From: Methanomicrobiales archaeon
Lineage (GTDB): Archaea; Halobacteriota; Methanomicrobia; Methanomicrobiales; Methanospirillaceae
Direction of reading: 5' to 3'
Length of the DNA: 64,000 nt
Assembly (NCBI GenBank): GCA_026394715.1
Contig: JAPKXR010000230.1
Span: 1-64,000 of the forward strand
Below the pieces are notes generated by a model. It was not told the origin of the DNA and ran no database searches. It saw nothing but the letters and a program-made list of their open reading frames with translations. Positions within the stretch are counted from its first letter, which is position 1; each line of letters opens with the position of its first letter. Positions 61,952 to 64,000 of this stretch are shown here, in pieces. The translations under genes were made by a program, and so were the position numbers.

Positions 61952-64000
61952 ATGAACCTATCAAAGAAGGCTGGTATTGCTGTTGCCGTGTTGTGTATCA
62001 TGGCACTCGTGACAGCAGCGGCCAGTGCAGCAAGTATGCCCTGGCCAGTCGGGCAACAGTCCGCGGGACACGGCTCCAAGCAACCAGGAACCGGACCGGG
62101 ACAGCAACAGCAGATGGCGAATACCAATGTAATTAATCCAGTGCCGACCCAGAGTGGATCCGGAACCCCCGGAACAATCCTGGGGCGGTTACCTGGCCAA
62201 GGTACGACTGGTAACCAGGCATACACTATGGAACAAACCCTTTCCGACCAGGCCCAGGGAGCCACCATCGCATTCGATGCACTGGCGTTCCTGACCGGAC
62301 AGGCATGCAGCGACACGTTCCTGCCGCCGGGAAAAGTTGCAGATTATGCGGGTTTCCAGTACCTCCGTGATAATGATGCCACGCAGATGGGGCATAATAC
62401 CGATTTTGTCACCCGGGTTTCCGACAATGTATTGATCACCCTGGATAACGGCCAGCTTGCGCAGTTTATTGCGCTGTCAAAAACAGAAGCTCCCCTTTCA
62501 AGCCACTATGGTTACATGCGATTTCCCCTGACGAAAGCGTTCAGGGCACAGCTGGAAGGGACCATACCTGCCGGGAGCAGCGGTCTCGATAGGGCAGCCT
62601 TAATGGCATACTCAGCAGAATTGTATGATGTTGATGCGAGTATCAGCCTGGAACGGGCCAGGACCTATGCCTCTGTGATCCGGTCCCTGAACCAGACCCA
62701 GCGGGCATACCTCGATAAGATGGCGTCCGGTGGAATACTTTCATCGCCGGTCGTGGATGCTTCAGCAGTGCTGAAAAACAGCGGCCAGGAAAACTCGGTC
62801 GCCATGAGGACCTATGCAAGTGAGATGTTCGCCTGGTATGCAGGCTCGGTTACTGCCGACGTGTATTTCTGCCCTGAACGGCAGGCGACCTACTTCGGCT
62901 CATTCTACATGAAAGACCGTCCTGCAATGGGCAACCCGGACTATTCCATCAGTACTACCCTGACCGGTGATTCCGGAGAGGCCTTCCTGAATGCATTGAC
63001 CGAAACCCAGCGCGAGAAAATTACAAGTCTCGTGGACCTCCAGCGTGCTGATCTCAACGAGATCGTTGCAAAACGAACGGCAATTGCAACCGAATTGCGT
63101 ACTGCGTTAACTGGTGATACTATCGACGAGAACCTTGTACGTTCACTATCGGCAAGATACGGGGAGCTTGACGGGGAGATTTCGTACTATTACGCAACAC
63201 ACTTCGCAGAGGTTGGGAAAACTACTACAAGTGAACAGAAACTGAAGATGGTAGCACTGCGGAACCTTGAAGGCTACGTCTGTGAAGGGGCATACCTGTA
63301 CTCCCAGCCAGTCAGCATGCCGCAAAATGTACCCTCTGATTTCCTCTTCGGTGTTGGGAAATACGATAGTTCGCAGATGTCCGCATGGTTACAGGGACTG
63401 CGGCAGACAACCATAAGCCCTGTCCCTTCAACCACACCAAAAGTAGAGGTTACAACAACACCGTTGGTACGTCCAACAACACCAGTTCCAACGACTACTC
63501 CAAAGGTTGTGGTTACAAAAGTACCAGGGTTTCTTCCGACAACCGTTACCCCTGTGATCCCCGGCCTGAAAACCGGGATTATCACCGTCAATTCAAATCC
63601 CCGGGGTGCAAGTGTAACCCTTGACGGAAATGTACTGGGAACGACGCCTGTTGCAAGGAAAACAGTCACAGCCGGCACGCACACTATTACCCTGGCACTC
63701 GCCGGGTACCAGACGTATACCGGGAAAGTGACCGTCAATCCGAACTCAGAGACCACCGTACCCCTGGTGATATTACAGAAGATAAATGCATACATCCCGG
63801 AGGTACCGGGTATCACCCCGTCAAAGCCGGTTGTAATTCCAACCCCCACACTTATCTGGTGGCAACAGCAGGGAAGAACAATATCAAATCGTTTCCTGGG
63901 TGAACAAACCAACCAAATAGCCCTGGCACAGGTTTTCTCGCTTACAAGCGATATCGGTGTTAATGGCGGCAAGATTCCCATAGAATACACGTGTGATGGA
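61952..64000 (+). CDS. Secreted multidomain protein, partial: helical LTxxQ-like segments, T/P linker, PEGA domain, start of PEBP/YbhB-like domain
   Basis: Frame from ATG 61952 is open to the window edge (absent from the ORF track because no stop). Signal peptide MNLSKKAGIAVAVLCIMALVTAAASA; GIITVNSNPRGASVTLDGNVLGTTPVARKTVTAGTHTITLALAGYQ (PEGA); FSLTSDIGVNGGKIPIEYTCDG (YbhB-like start). Confidence 0.78.
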   Translation, partial: MNLSKKAGIAVAVLCIMALVTAAASAASMPWPVGQQSAGHGSKQPGTGPGQQQQMANTNVINPVPTQSGSGTPGTILGRLPGQGTTGNQAYTMEQTLSDQAQGATIAFDALAFLTGQACSDTFLPPGKVADYAGFQYLRDNDATQMGHNTDFVTRVSDNVLITLDNGQLAQFIALSKTEAPLSSHYGYMRFPLTKAFRAQLEGTIPAGSSGLDRAALMAYSAELYDVDASISLERARTYASVIRSLNQTQRAYLDKMASGGILSSPVVDASAVLKNSGQENSVAMRTYASEMFAWYAGSVTADVYFCPERQATYFGSFYMKDRPAMGNPDYSISTTLTGDSGEAFLNALTETQREKITSLVDLQRADLNEIVAKRTAIATELRTALTGDTIDENLVRSLSARYGELDGEISYYYATHFAEVGKTTTSEQKLKMVALRNLEGYVCEGAYLYSQPVSMPQNVPSDFLFGVGKYDSSQMSAWLQGLRQTTISPVPSTTPKVEVTTTPLVRPTTPVPTTTPKVVVTKVPGFLPTTVTPVIPGLKTGIITVNSNPRGASVTLDGNVLGTTPVARKTVTAGTHTITLALAGYQTYTGKVTVNPNSETTVPLVILQKINAYIPEVPGITPSKPVVIPTPTLIWWQQQGRTISNRFLGEQTNQIALAQVFSLTSDIGVNGGKIPIEYTCDG

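Noticed and set aside
63274-63990. 238-aa minus ORF at the right edge
   Set aside because: V/T/G-rich shadow of the T/P linker and PEGA region; the plus frame carries a signal peptide and a PEGA domain.

Overview
The window looks like a chromosomal segment of a methanogenic archaeon, probably Methanomicrobiales-like. That placement is inferred from gene content: ACDS/CODH, CofH, PolD small subunit, archaeal RibC and CbiMNQO. Most genes are housekeeping or metabolic: a cdh operon, a membrane pyrophosphatase, riboflavin/F420/thiamine/purine genes, argC-CBS-argJ-argB, acetate activation (AcsA, an OFA-type transporter, an ADP-forming acyl-CoA synthetase), cobalt uptake, and an oxidative-stress island. 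The best candidate for an under-described system is at 20.3-23.2 kb. There an Nramp-fold transporter has DAGG in TM1 and APW in TM6, replacing the canonical DPGN and MPH. It is followed by a one-TM small protein and a soluble PRC-barrel + MgtE_N + CBS protein that lacks the MgtE membrane domain. I read this as a putative split Mg2+ transport/sensing module. Other points of interest are: a decaying TetR-controlled redox module (35.7-39.0 kb) with a tandem palindromic operator and three disrupted genes; a frameshifted flavodoxin paralog at 57.5 kb; a cysteine-free AhpD-like protein in a peroxiredoxin operon; a very tight divergent thiC/MBL pair; and a secreted protein with helical LTxxQ-like segments, a PEGA domain and the start of a PEBP/YbhB-like domain running off the right edge. 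I found no tRNA, rRNA, CRISPR array or intact mobile element. All family assignments come from reading motifs by eye; no database search was run.
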